Shown piece by piece: positions 34,853 to 43,819 of a DNA stretch of 64,000 nucleotides (the first letter of the stretch is position 1; the number at the start of each line of letters is the position of its first letter). Origin of the DNA: Flavobacteriales bacterium. Its GTDB lineage: Bacteria; Bacteroidota; Bacteroidia; Flavobacteriales_E; Vicingaceae. The notes below the pieces were generated by a model. It was not told the DNA's origin, made no database searches, and saw only the letters and a list, made by a program, of their open reading frames with translations. The stretch spans positions 124,001 to 188,000 of the forward strand of contig JACJZA010000008.1 in assembly GCA_020635825.1 (NCBI GenBank). Direction: 5' to 3'. Position numbers and translations under genes: made by a program.

Positions 34853-36619
34853 TTATTTCATCGGTTTGTAATGAATAACATATCTAAATCCAAGAGTAGA
34901 GTATGTACTATCAGGGCTAACAAAAATTTTTGCATTGGTTCCTTCTGTATTCTTTCCTAATTTATTAGAAAATCTTTCATCATACCAATTTGAGCCTCTA
35001 ACAAGTTTCCCATCTTGATGATTTTTTTTATCGTAGTACTTTTCTATTAAAGACAAAATTTCTATGTCTTCATCATTAAAAGTCTTTAGAAGTCTTTGCC
35101 TAAGCTCAAATATGGGTTTCCAACTTTCTTGATATGAATCTTTTAACCATTCAGACACATTTCCCCCCATGAAACAAATCCCTAATTCATCTTGATTTAT
35201 ATCAGTTAATTCATTCCTTTCTACCAATTCCTTTTTTTTGTTTATTAGATTGATATTGCTTTTATGTGTGTGAAAAGCTCCATCAATCTTAAAATTATTT
35301 TTGAATCTGTAGTTACTTTTAAGTTCATCAGACAAGAAGTTATGTCTTCTTGATATGTAGTGATTATTACCCTTAATACTATCTGTATGAGTAATAATAT
35401 TACTTTGATTAAGAGATAAATCAGTAATCCAGCTTTTATCAGCTAAACTATAATAGTTATAAGTGTATATCTTAACTTTTTTGTTTCTCATTTCAGCCGT
35501 TGCGGCTATATCCCATTCAGCATCAGTAGGCAAGTCATATTTAACTTCAATCTTAATCCCTTTTTTATCCAATTCTTTTTGATGTTGTTCAGTTTTCCAA
35601 TGCAAGAATGCTATAGCCTGATGATAACTTACTCCTACTACAGGATAATCATTATAGGCTGGATGCCAAAAATAGTTAGAAGTCATTGGTTCATTGAATG
35701 AATAATTGAAATCATGTATCCAGCAAAGAGTATCAGGATAAACATTTAATTCTTCACGACACACAAATTTATTATTACTATCTGGGCAACCTGTGTAACT
35801 GATATAGTAGTACACGTAATTTAATTTTCTTGAATCAATTCCCCTTTTTTTATAAAAACGTAGATTTCCTGAGGAATATAGCGGATCTAAGAGTTCTTGT
35901 GCTTCTGGAGAATCCCATGGAATCGGAATTTCCCAGTTTAAGTGAGGAGGGTCAAACTCCTTTCCGGTCTCTTCATCTATATCTGACAAGCCAAACTCTT
36001 CCATTCCTCCATCTAAAAGTATTTGACGAGCTATGGAGTCTCTAACCCAATGAACAAATTCCTTATATTCTTTATTAGTCACTTCATATTTCCTAAAATA
36101 AAAAGGAGATAAATAGTTAATCAATGGGATATTTATGTTTGAATCTACTATTACTTCTGGTTGTTTTGGGACTATTGACATGTGGTTAGAATCTACATAA
36201 AATCTCAAAGAATAAGGTATGATTATGTTTGGGTTAGGTGGAGACCCATATTTATTGTGTTGATAAGATTTGGAGTTAACACAAAAATAAGGCTCATTCG
36301 ATTCAGAAAATACTTTATTCTCTTTATTGGGCCTGTATTTTGATACATATCTCTTTATGGGACTAAAAAAGACACAATCGTTAATTTTTAAAGGATTATC
36401 TGGATATTCATCATAGGCATATAGAAAAGTACTGTCATACTTGATTGTTGAGTTTTCCATCACAAACATAGAATTACTATAATCATATCTTAAAGGATTT
36501 GAAATAATTTCTCTTTTTGTTGACTCTCTAATATAGGGCTTGTCTAATATCTTATTTTGAGCTATTAATTTAATATTAATTGCATGTACTATAATGAATA
36601 TGAAAACAAGTTGCTTCAT
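34853..36619 (-). CDS. Secreted FGE/SUMF1-domain protein of GldJ/GldK type
   Basis: 588 aa with a signal peptide ending LIAQ. FGE motifs occur in order: RKYEVTNKEYKEF (about 178), YPVVGVSYHQAIAFLHW (about 323), YDLPTDAEWDIAAT (about 361), GGNVSEWLKDS (about 483), VRGSNWYDERF (about 544) and LGFRYVIHYK (near the end). The long insertions between motifs resemble GldJ/GldK of the gliding/T9SS machinery, but the signal has no lipobox and no gld genes flank it. A formylglycine enzyme role is unlikely without a sulfatase. Its upstream element matches that of the array. Confidence 0.75.
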   Translation of the reverse strand: MKQLVFIFIIVHAINIKLIAQNKILDKPYIRESTKREIISNPLRYDYSNSMFVMENSTIKYDSTFLYAYDEYPDNPLKINDCVFFSPIKRYVSKYRPNKENKVFSESNEPYFCVNSKSYQHNKYGSPPNPNIIIPYSLRFYVDSNHMSIVPKQPEVIVDSNINIPLINYLSPFYFRKYEVTNKEYKEFVHWVRDSIARQILLDGGMEEFGLSDIDEETGKEFDPPHLNWEIPIPWDSPEAQELLDPLYSSGNLRFYKKRGIDSRKLNYVYYYISYTGCPDSNNKFVCREELNVYPDTLCWIHDFNYSFNEPMTSNYFWHPAYNDYPVVGVSYHQAIAFLHWKTEQHQKELDKKGIKIEVKYDLPTDAEWDIAATAEMRNKKVKIYTYNYYSLADKSWITDLSLNQSNIITHTDSIKGNNHYISRRHNFLSDELKSNYRFKNNFKIDGAFHTHKSNINLINKKKELVERNELTDINQDELGICFMGGNVSEWLKDSYQESWKPIFELRQRLLKTFNDEDIEILSLIEKYYDKKNHQDGKLVRGSNWYDERFSNKLGKNTEGTNAKIFVSPDSTYSTLGFRYVIHYKPMK

Positions 36620-36623
36620 GATT

Positions 36624-36651
36624 CTAAAGTAACGAATAATCTTAACTTTTA
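36624..36651 (-). promoter_or_regulatory. Promoter-like element, copy 2, upstream of the FGE-like gene
   Basis: 26 of 28 bases match 23931-23958. On the minus strand it reads TACTTTAG (near the -7 consensus) with AGTTAAG upstream, ending 4 bases before the start codon at 36619. The first 15 bases next to the start also match 14069-14083 with one difference. Confidence 0.5.
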
Positions 36652-36790
36652 TGAGTTAATTGTCTACGGTTACTCCAATTTTTGTTTAATAGTTGTTCAA
36701 TATTTTCTTTTGTACCTTTGTTTGGTTCAATTTCTTGTAAATGCCTAATTTCTCTTGTAAGTTGATGTCAAATCCTTGTTAACAGTAGTG
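36642..36790 (-). pseudogene. Possible C-terminal remnant of a lost gene
   Basis: The spacer between the genes at 36619 and 36794 has a minus-strand frame open for about 42 codons (767 down to 642), reading ..LTREIRHLQEIEPN and KENIEQLLNKNWSNRRQL, with protein-like composition and one in-frame TGA at 36768-36770. There is no start codon or RBS. I do not recognise the family. It may be a decayed gene end or chance. Confidence 0.25.
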
Positions 36791-36793
36791 TTT

Positions 36794-37393
36794 TTATTCA
36801 AAATTTAGTATTTCTGTAGTGTCTCTAGCTTCTTTTGTTGTTCTGTCAATATTAAATTTGTGTTTGTAAATAATCACATTATCTTTAAAACTAAACTCAT
36901 CTTTTTTTGGATTAATTGGCTTTTCAATATTTATGTAACCTAAATGATTTTCAAAAATATATAGTTTGGTTTCTACTACTTCATATGAACAACAAGGAGC
37001 CATAAATCCTTGAAATCGGTCATAAATTTTTATAGTTTCAGTTTTATATTCTGTCTGTTTAGGAAAAATTGGAAACAATACTAGTGAAGATAAAATCGCA
37101 AGTAAAATTCCTCCAAATAAAAAGAAGAGACCTGTCAAAACAACTGAAATAAAATAAAAAGAATAATAAACAGCTATTTTCTTAAATGGTCTTAGAGTAG
37201 TAAAAAATATTACAAACCCTGTGAGGTAAATAATTACTTTTAAAATAAAAATTAAGCTTTGATTTAGGCTGTAGCCTGTAATTAGGCTTGTTAAAAAATT
37301 TAATAGGACTAATCCAAGTAAATAGAAATGCCACTTTTCAAGTTTAGTTTTTTTAAAAAAGCCTATCGTGTTTATTTTTCTTTTCTCAACCAT
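36794..37393 (-). CDS. Four-helix membrane protein
   Basis: 199 aa from the ATG at 37393 (an in-frame start at 37423 would add 10 residues and more overlap). Hydrophobic stretches at about 25-45, 50-70, 75-95 and 97-115 are followed by a soluble C-half with CCSYEVVETKLYIFE. It overlaps the end of the CHAP gene by 22 bases, so the two are coupled. No family recognised. Confidence 0.6.
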   Translation of the reverse strand: MVEKRKINTIGFFKKTKLEKWHFYLLGLVLLNFLTSLITGYSLNQSLIFILKVIIYLTGFVIFFTTLRPFKKIAVYYSFYFISVVLTGLFFLFGGILLAILSSLVLFPIFPKQTEYKTETIKIYDRFQGFMAPCCSYEVVETKLYIFENHLGYINIEKPINPKKDEFSFKDNVIIYKHKFNIDRTTKEARDTTEILNFE

Positions 37394-37968
37394 CCCAAAA
37401 CTCTGTCGTTGTTTATCACCCATTTGTCATTTTTGTATTCAAGTTCAAAGGTTTCTCTTGATTCTTCAAATGGTCCGGGGTTTTGTTGAATTATTTCAAT
37501 TTCGTTATGGGTCACTTTTGAAATTATTGCAACATGACCATACTTGTTAAAAATTGTTCCATCAAAAATTATTAGGTCATTAACTTTTGGCTTAGTCTGA
37601 CTATGGTTTGTGTATTGAATTAAATCCCTTTGTTTGTTTTTTTGTCCATCTTTTAAGGACTTGACAAAAAAATCTTTAGCATTTCCATAACTGTCAGGCA
37701 TTTTATGTTTTAAGTATTCATAGTAATACCTTTTTACAAATTCAACACACTGGTATTTTAAGCCTAAGTTATATCCATCTGATGTTGTATTTCTTTCGGT
37801 TACATTTCCAACCCCGCCATTGAAATAAACATACACTCCATTCAATTCGTCAATTTGTTGTCCTATTTCAAAAGCAGAATTAAAGTTGAAATTCCTAAAT
37901 GTCCAAATTCCTGTAAAACTTAAAAATAACAATCCGAAGATAATATATATCCAATGTTTAAAGTTCAA
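37372..37968 (-). CDS. Membrane-anchored CHAP-domain amidase/peptidase
   Basis: 198 aa; the only start before the membrane helix is TTG 37968. One helix (about 5-24) anchors the protein outside the membrane. The CHAP domain runs from about 45 to the end: NLGLKYQC74VEFVKRYY holds the nucleophile Cys, NKYGH145VAIIS the catalytic His, and N-D-L-I-I-F-D the usual strand. CHAP enzymes cut peptidoglycan stem peptides or glutathionylspermidine-like amides; cell-wall cleavage is more likely here. It is co-transcribed with the following membrane protein. Confidence 0.8.
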   Translation of the reverse strand: MNFKHWIYIIFGLLFLSFTGIWTFRNFNFNSAFEIGQQIDELNGVYVYFNGGVGNVTERNTTSDGYNLGLKYQCVEFVKRYYYEYLKHKMPDSYGNAKDFFVKSLKDGQKNKQRDLIQYTNHSQTKPKVNDLIIFDGTIFNKYGHVAIISKVTHNEIEIIQQNPGPFEESRETFELEYKNDKWVINNDRVLGWLRKEK

Positions 37969-38074
37969 TTTGTTAGTTTTTTGGTGTCTACTTCTAATTT
38001 TATTGTCTAATAAAATATGTTACACTTTGGGTGCGAAACATGATATAAAAATAATAAAACTATATTTTGATTAA

Positions 38075-38689
38075 TTAATCTAATAAGATAGTTTCTGAAC
38101 TTTCCGCTAATAATTCTGAAAGTTGATGAACTTTTTCACAGCTTTTATTCGCTAAAACAAGGTATTGACATTTATTCAAACTTTCAGCTATACGGTTAAT
38201 ATCAGTGTGAAAACTGGTTCCTGTTAAAAATTCAGCATCATTTATGGCAAATAATTGCAAGTTTGCCAAGTTTAATCCATTCTGAAAATAAATTTTATTC
38301 AGTCTTTTAGGGGTTCCGATAACAATATCAGAGCCAACATAAATTTCATCTTTCTGATCATTGATGTTTCCTTCTTCGTAGGCAATAGCAATTCTCAAAT
38401 CAGTTTCTTTTGTCCATTCCTCAAACTTTTCTTTTAATTCTAAAACCGATTGTTTGTCTTTTACAAAAATAAGCGCTCTAGGAACATCTTCATAAGCTTG
38501 TGCATTTAGCCTTTGTATTACACTCAGAATTAACGCAGTAGTTTTACCCGAATTTTCTGGAGCAATACCGGTAATATTAGCCCCACCTTTTATTTTTGAT
38601 AATACAGATTTTTGAAATGGAGTAGGATTTTCTATTCCCATTTCAATTAGTTTTTGTTTTATATAAGGTAGTAACTTTTTAAACGACAT
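38075..38689 (-). CDS. Stand-alone, degenerate DEAD-box helicase N-terminal domain
   Basis: 204 aa, only one RecA-like domain. Q-motif region GIENPTPFQKSVL (18-30); Walker A as APENSGKTT (43-51); GTPKRL (125-130); but motif II, normally DEAD, reads N150-D-A-E153, and the C-terminal helicase domain is absent, with no remnant downstream. ATP hydrolysis is therefore doubtful; it may bind RNA or regulate. It overlaps the 5-formyl-THF cyclo-ligase stop (TGATG), so it is third in an operon with waaA. Confidence 0.75.
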   Translation of the reverse strand: MSFKKLLPYIKQKLIEMGIENPTPFQKSVLSKIKGGANITGIAPENSGKTTALILSVIQRLNAQAYEDVPRALIFVKDKQSVLELKEKFEEWTKETDLRIAIAYEEGNINDQKDEIYVGSDIVIGTPKRLNKIYFQNGLNLANLQLFAINDAEFLTGTSFHTDINRIAESLNKCQYLVLANKSCEKVHQLSELLAESSETILLD

Positions 38690-39243
38690 CAGATTTCAAA
38701 ATTAACTAAAATTTGGTCTAAAGCTAAATCATGATTTTCAGTAGGAACTTTTTCTACTTTTTGAAAAGGATAAAAAATTCCTATTTTTTTACTTTTAGGA
38801 TGTTGTGCTAAAAAATTATCGTAATAACCACCGCCATATCCCAAACGGTAATTATTTTCATCAAAAGCTAATCCCGGTACAATTATTAAATCAATTTCTC
38901 CTTTATATTCATTTGGATTAGCTGGATGAGTAGTACCAAACACTCCTTGTTCAATATCTTTTAAAGAAGTTAGAATTCTGTTTTCTAATTTTCGTTTAGG
39001 TAAAGTTTTGGGGCAAATAATGGTAATGTTTTTTTGTAGAAGTGTATCAATGAGGGGTAAAATATCTATTTCTTTACCCATAGGTAAATAAGCATGAACT
39101 TTTTTGTAATTGTTGTCTAAAATAATATTTTCTAGTTCTGAACAAATCCAAAAATCATACTTTGATTTAAAAGAGGCATTTAATTGGGCTCTTTCTACCA
39201 GCATTTGTTTTCTAAGTTCTTTTTTGTGCTCTATTATATTCAT
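38689..39243 (-). CDS. 5-formyltetrahydrofolate cyclo-ligase
   Basis: 184 aa from ATG 39243 (a TTG one codon upstream would overlap more). It converts 5-formyl-THF to 5,10-methenyl-THF using ATP, in the cytoplasm. Visible signatures: N-terminal K-K-E-L-R-K-Q-M, the substrate strand VHAYLPMGKEID, and the C-terminal ATP loop LIIVPGLAFD...RLGYGGGYYDNFL. The length is normal for the family. It overlaps both neighbours by one base (TGATG), between the KDO transferase and the short DEAD-box gene. Confidence 0.92.
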   Translation of the reverse strand: MNIIEHKKELRKQMLVERAQLNASFKSKYDFWICSELENIILDNNYKKVHAYLPMGKEIDILPLIDTLLQKNITIICPKTLPKRKLENRILTSLKDIEQGVFGTTHPANPNEYKGEIDLIIVPGLAFDENNYRLGYGGGYYDNFLAQHPKSKKIGIFYPFQKVEKVPTENHDLALDQILVNFEI

Positions 39244-40457
39244 CAAATTGAATTCATAATAATATCAACAGCACCTTTTCCATCTTCCACAAATTGTAAG
39301 TTATTTGATTTAATTTGAGTTAATTGATCCATTTTTTTGGTTACCAAATTTTCAAGTTCATTATTGTTGTTAACAGTAAATGCACCACCATTTTCAATTA
39401 AATTTTGGGCTTCATGAAACTTATGGTGTTGAGGTCCAAATAGAATTAAATTACCAAAACTACAAGGTTCTAAAATATTATGTAATGCACCGGTAAATCC
39501 ACCACCAATAAAAGCAATATCAGAATATTGATAAGTATTGGCTAAAATGCCAATATTGTCAATAATTAAAACTTTTTCATCTCTTACATTTTGCTCAGTT
39601 GCTTTTGAATATCGAATACAATTATTATGAAAAAGGTGTTCTATTTTTTTGATATGATTTTCTGAAACATCATGTGGTGCAATGATAAGTTTTAACGGAT
39701 TTGAACTGGATTTAAAATAATCAGCTAATATTTGTTCTTCAGTTGGCCAACTGCTGCCACCAATAATTATTCTTTGATTGTTTTTAAAAGATTCTATTAT
39801 AGGAAGTTTTGTTGTTTGTAAGCTATTATCGAAAACTCTATCAAAACGAGTGTCACCAGTTAATGTAACATTATTAAACCCTAAGTTAGTTATAAGCTGG
39901 AGTGAAGTTTTATTTTGGACAAAAAAGTGAGTAAAACTCTTTAGCATTTGTTGGTACCATTTCCCATACCATTTAAAAAACAATTGGTTTTCTCTGAAAA
40001 TTCCGGAAATTAAGTAGGTTGGAGTGTTGTTTTTTTTGAGTTCTTTTAAGTAAAAATTCCAAAATTCATACTTAATAAAAAAAGCCTTTTTAGGTTTTAT
40101 TATATCAATAAATCGTTTAGCATTTTTGGCAGTATCTATGGGTAAATAGAACACATAATCAGCTTTTTCATAATTTCTTCGCAATTTGTAACCTGAAGGG
40201 GAAAAGAAGGTAATAAGAATTTTTTCATTTGGAAATTTCATCTTGTATGCTTCAATAACAGGGCGTCCTTGCTCAAATTCTCCCAGACTGGCACAGTGAA
40301 ACCAAACAATCGTTTCATCAGTTTTAATTTCGCTTTTAATCTTTTGAAAAATATTCTTTCTTCCTAAAACCCAAAATTTTGCTTTTTCATTAAACAAACT
40401 TGCTAAATGAATGGCAATCGTATAAGAGAAAATAGATATTTGATAAAGAAGCTTCAT
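39243..40457 (-). CDS. waaA: 3-deoxy-D-manno-octulosonic acid (KDO) transferase
   Basis: 404 aa, adding KDO from CMP-KDO to lipid A precursor at the inner membrane. An N-terminal membrane helix (about 3-22) is followed by WFHCASLGEFEQGRPVIE with the catalytic Glu, LITFFSPSGYKLR, and YEFWNFYLKEL. The C-domain has ILANTYQYSDIAFIGGGF and GALHNILEPCSFG, the nucleotide-sugar site of GT-B enzymes. It is first in the operon waaA / cyclo-ligase / short DEAD-box gene. Its presence shows the organism makes LPS. Confidence 0.93.
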   Translation of the reverse strand: MKLLYQISIFSYTIAIHLASLFNEKAKFWVLGRKNIFQKIKSEIKTDETIVWFHCASLGEFEQGRPVIEAYKMKFPNEKILITFFSPSGYKLRRNYEKADYVFYLPIDTAKNAKRFIDIIKPKKAFFIKYEFWNFYLKELKKNNTPTYLISGIFRENQLFFKWYGKWYQQMLKSFTHFFVQNKTSLQLITNLGFNNVTLTGDTRFDRVFDNSLQTTKLPIIESFKNNQRIIIGGSSWPTEEQILADYFKSSSNPLKLIIAPHDVSENHIKKIEHLFHNNCIRYSKATEQNVRDEKVLIIDNIGILANTYQYSDIAFIGGGFTGALHNILEPCSFGNLILFGPQHHKFHEAQNLIENGGAFTVNNNNELENLVTKKMDQLTQIKSNNLQFVEDGKGAVDIIMNSI

Positions 40458-40463
40458 TAAAGC

Positions 40464-41234
40464 TTAATCGTAGTAATATTCTTGTTGAGTTCTTTTGTTT
40501 AGCCTGATAATCCAACCTACTTTAAAGCCGTAAAGCATATCTGAATAGGTTTTGGTATCTTCTTGACGAGTGTCGTAGTTAAATTTTCGTAAGTTATTTG
40601 TCCATCCTTGGGTAAAATCAAAACCACCGTAAAAATTTAAAAATCTATTTTTACTCAAATGCATGTACCCTATAAAAGCATTAAGTGCATAACCAAAGGA
40701 AAGACGGTCGTAACCCTTTTTGTATTCCTCAGTTAGTAAATTAATATCATCTTTAAAAGCAATTCTAATTTTATGATGAAGAGTTCCGACTCCTCCATAA
40801 ACTAAAATTCCCGAATTATTATTTTGAGTCAATACATTAAATACTTTTCCTCCAATTAAGAAAAATGAAGAGCCTCTTTCTTCAAAATAGATTTGCGTGA
40901 GTCTACCCTCATTATCAATTATATAGCCTTCGCTGGTTTTTAAATGATTTAAAATATCGGTTTTGTTTACATTTCTTCCCCATAAAAAATTTCCGGTAAT
41001 ACCATAAAACCACTGTTTCTTATTTTTTATGGCAAAAGTTCCTCCTAGCTGACTATTCATGCCAAAAGTTTCTTTCATGTCAGCTCCGGGCCATTGCATA
41101 CCATAGTTGGCAGTAATCATAGGTATAGTAAATGCTGAGTCTAAAACATTGTTTTTAGATTTATTTTGCGACCAGGTAATTTGATAGCAAGCTAAACAAT
41201 AAAAAAGTAGAAATATGTTTCGAACTTTTAACAT
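40464..41234 (-). CDS. Secreted, probably outer-membrane beta-barrel protein
   Basis: 256 aa from ATG 41234 (an in-frame TTG at 41243 is less likely). Signal peptide ending ITWSQ. The mature part shows alternating strands rich in Tyr, Phe, Gly (ITANYGMQWPGADM, YGITGNFLWGRN, MLYGFKVGWIIRL) and ends in a hydrophobic strand, as in small OmpA-like barrels. The family seems to be conserved next to housekeeping genes in Bacteroidetes, from memory. It lies 6 bases before waaA and is likely co-transcribed. Confidence 0.65.
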   Translation of the reverse strand: MLKVRNIFLLFYCLACYQITWSQNKSKNNVLDSAFTIPMITANYGMQWPGADMKETFGMNSQLGGTFAIKNKKQWFYGITGNFLWGRNVNKTDILNHLKTSEGYIIDNEGRLTQIYFEERGSSFFLIGGKVFNVLTQNNNSGILVYGGVGTLHHKIRIAFKDDINLLTEEYKKGYDRLSFGYALNAFIGYMHLSKNRFLNFYGGFDFTQGWTNNLRKFNYDTRQEDTKTYSDMLYGFKVGWIIRLNKRTQQEYYYD

Positions 41235-41309
41235 GAATTGCAAAATAACGAAATAATATTAGCTCATATTTTGTTTATCTTTTAATCATTTAAAATTAGC
41301 ATGAATAAA

Positions 41310-41340
41310 TTAGTTTTTAGTTAACTTAGCAACCTTTGTA
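41310..41340 (+). promoter_or_regulatory. Probable promoter of the nucleotide-sugar operon
   Basis: AACCTTTG at 41331-41338 is one change from TAnnTTTG, and TTTTT at 41314-41318 could serve as the -33 region. The operon start is 23 bases downstream. No other candidate is seen in this 127-base divergent spacer. Confidence 0.35.
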
Positions 41341-41361
41341 TAAAATTTAGATTGTTATTAA

Positions 41362-42492
41362 ATGATGAACATTCAAATGGTTGACCTAAAAGGTCAATAC
41401 TCAAAAATAAAACCTGAAATTGATAAAGCAATAATAGACGTGATTGAATCTACGGCTTTTATCAATGGTCCTGAAGTAAAGGCTTTTCAATCAGAGTTAC
41501 AAGATTATCTTAAAGTAAAACATGTTATACCATGTGCAAATGGAACAGATGCTTTACAAATAGCGTTGATGGCTTTAGGCCTAAAACCGGGTGATGAGGT
41601 AATTACATCAAACTTTACATTTGCTGCAACAGTAGAAGTGATAGGCTTGTTACAACTTACTCCTGTTTTAGTTGATGTTGATGCCGATACTTTTTGTATG
41701 GATGTAGAAAAATTAAAAAAATCAATTACCCCTCAAACAAAAGCAATTGTTCCTGTACACTTATTTGGACAATGTGCTAATATGGAGGAGATAATGAAGG
41801 TTGCAAAAGAACATCATTTATTTGTGGTAGAAGATAATGCTCAAGCAATAGGTGCTGAATATACTTTCAGTAATGGAGAAACCAAAAAGGCCGGTACTAT
41901 AGGTCATATTGGCACTACCTCTTTTTTTCCATCTAAAAACTTAGGTTGTTATGGTGATGGAGGTGCAATTTTTACTAATGATGATAATTTAGCTTCTATT
42001 TGTCATTCTATTGTCAATCACGGGATGGGAGAAAGATATTATTATGAGAGATTAGGAGTTAATTCAAGGTTAGATTCAATTCAAGCGACCATTCTAAGAA
42101 TAAAATTAAGAGAATTGGAAAATTATAGCGCAGCTAGAAATAGAGCTGCGGCTTATTATGATAAAGCCTTTGCTGATGTGCAACAAATTAAAACACCGGT
42201 TAGAAATCCTAAATCAACTCATGTTTTTCATCAATATACCTGTGTTGGTTGTGGTGTAGATCATTTTGCTTTACAAAAATATTTAGGAGAAAAAGGGATT
42301 CCATGCATGATTTATTATCCGGTTCCTTTACATACTCAAGAGGCTTATAAAACTCCTCAAATGAAAGATGAAGATTTTGAAGTGACTAATGAGTTGTGTA
42401 AATCTGTTTTTTCATTACCAATGCATACAGAATTAACGGAAGAACAATTAAAATACATAACTGATTCGGTTAAAGAATTTATAAACAAATAG
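41362..42492 (+). CDS. DegT/DnrJ/EryC1-family aminotransferase (WbpE-like)
   Basis: 376 aa, PLP-dependent sugar aminotransferase, cytoplasmic. Motifs: GTDALQIALMALGLKPGDEV, V-E-D-N-A-Q-A-I-G-A, and SFFPSK192NLGCYGDGGA with the PLP-binding Lys. With the acetyltransferase and dehydrogenases downstream it fits the route to UDP-GlcNAc3NAcA (WbpA, WbpB, WbpE, WbpD), acting on the 3-keto uronate. In this operon wbpE comes first while wbpD/B/A lie three genes later. The first gene of the operon; spacing to ugd is 9 bases. Confidence 0.88.
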   Translation: MMNIQMVDLKGQYSKIKPEIDKAIIDVIESTAFINGPEVKAFQSELQDYLKVKHVIPCANGTDALQIALMALGLKPGDEVITSNFTFAATVEVIGLLQLTPVLVDVDADTFCMDVEKLKKSITPQTKAIVPVHLFGQCANMEEIMKVAKEHHLFVVEDNAQAIGAEYTFSNGETKKAGTIGHIGTTSFFPSKNLGCYGDGGAIFTNDDNLASICHSIVNHGMGERYYYERLGVNSRLDSIQATILRIKLRELENYSAARNRAAAYYDKAFADVQQIKTPVRNPKSTHVFHQYTCVGCGVDHFALQKYLGEKGIPCMIYYPVPLHTQEAYKTPQMKDEDFEVTNELCKSVFSLPMHTELTEEQLKYITDSVKEFINK

Positions 42493-42501
42493 AAAACTTA
42501 A

Positions 42502-43818
42502 ATGAAAATAGCTGTTGTAGGTACGGGTTATGTTGGATTAGTTACAGGTACTTGTTTCGCTGAAACAGGTAATCATGTAGTCTGTGTAGATATTGACCAA
42601 AACAAAGTAGAAAAAATGAAAAATGGTGTGGTACCAATTTATGAACCACATTTAGATGTTTTATTTGAAAGAAATATAAAACAAGGAAGGCTAGAATTTA
42701 CAACCAATTTAATAGAAGCTATAAAAGATGCTAAAGTTATATTTTTAGCACTACCAACTCCACCAGATGAGGATGGTTCTGCTGATTTATCTTATATATT
42801 GGGAGTAGCAGATGATTTGAGTAAAATAATTACTGATTATAAAGTAATAGTAGATAAAAGTACAGTACCTGTAGGGACAGCTGATAAAGTAACTGCTGTG
42901 TTGGCTAAAAATTTATCTAAAGATTTATTTGATGTAGTTTCAAATCCTGAGTTTTTAAGAGAGGGGTTTGCAGTCGATGATTTCTTAAAACCGGATAGAG
43001 TGGTAATAGGGACAAGTTCTGAGAGAGCAAAAAAAGTAATGGGAGACTTGTACAAACCTTATGTACGTCAAGGAAATCCAATCATTTTTATGGATGAGAA
43101 ATCAGCAGAATTGACTAAATATGCAGCAAACTCTTTCTTGGCAACTAAGATCACTTTTATGAACGAGATAGCTAATTTTTGTGAGAAGGTAGGTGCTGAT
43201 GTTGATATGGTTAGAATAGGTATTGGTTCAGATACTAGAATTGGGAAGCGATTTTTATTTCCCGGTATAGGTTACGGAGGTAGTTGTTTTCCAAAAGATG
43301 TACAAGCACTAGCCAAGTCGGGGAAAGAGTTTGGATATCATTTCCAAATTTTGGAATCAGTAATGGAAGTAAATGAAAAACAAAAAACCATTATTGTGCC
43401 TAAAATCAAAGAATACTTTAAAGGAAATTTACAAGGTAAAAAAATTGCATTGTGGGGCTTAGCTTTTAAGCCTGATACTGATGATATTAGAGAAGCTCCT
43501 GCTTTGTATGTCATCAATGAATTATTGGCAGAAGGCGCAAACATTACGGCTTTTGATCCTGAGGCAATGGAAAATGTAAAATCTAAGTATGGTGATAAAA
43601 TTTCTTTTGCTGAAAACAGAGATGATGCGGTAGAAAATGCAGATGCATTAGTTATTGCTACAGAATGGCAAGTTTTCAGAAACCCTGATTTTGAACTGAT
43701 GTCACAGAAAATGAATGAAAAAGTGATTTTTGATGGTCGAAATTTATATGATGTTCAGGAATTGAAAGATTTAGGTTTTTATTATAGCAGCATAGGTAGA
43801 ATTTTAGTAGGTGGATAA
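42502..43818 (+). CDS. ugd: UDP-glucose 6-dehydrogenase
   Basis: 438 aa. It oxidises UDP-glucose to UDP-glucuronate with two NAD+. N-terminal Rossmann motif G-x-G-Y-V-G-L (7-13); VDKSTVPVG; central helix [20 protein letters not shown]; catalytic GYGGSC262FPKD; C-terminal [18 protein letters not shown]. The sequence resembles UDP-glucose rather than UDP-HexNAc dehydrogenases, and the next gene uses its product. Full length. Confidence 0.9.
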   Translation: MKIAVVGTGYVGLVTGTCFAETGNHVVCVDIDQNKVEKMKNGVVPIYEPHLDVLFERNIKQGRLEFTTNLIEAIKDAKVIFLALPTPPDEDGSADLSYILGVADDLSKIITDYKVIVDKSTVPVGTADKVTAVLAKNLSKDLFDVVSNPEFLREGFAVDDFLKPDRVVIGTSSERAKKVMGDLYKPYVRQGNPIIFMDEKSAELTKYAANSFLATKITFMNEIANFCEKVGADVDMVRIGIGSDTRIGKRFLFPGIGYGGSCFPKDVQALAKSGKEFGYHFQILESVMEVNEKQKTIIVPKIKEYFKGNLQGKKIALWGLAFKPDTDDIREAPALYVINELLAEGANITAFDPEAMENVKSKYGDKISFAENRDDAVENADALVIATEWQVFRNPDFELMSQKMNEKVIFDGRNLYDVQELKDLGFYYSSIGRILVGG

Positions 43819-43819
43819 A

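Noticed and set aside
36693..36720. TTG and TACCTTTG on the plus strand, an exact -7 consensus
   Set aside because: No plus-strand gene follows, only a 13-codon frame at 36741, and the same bases fall in the minus-strand coding-like remnant, so the match is probably chance.
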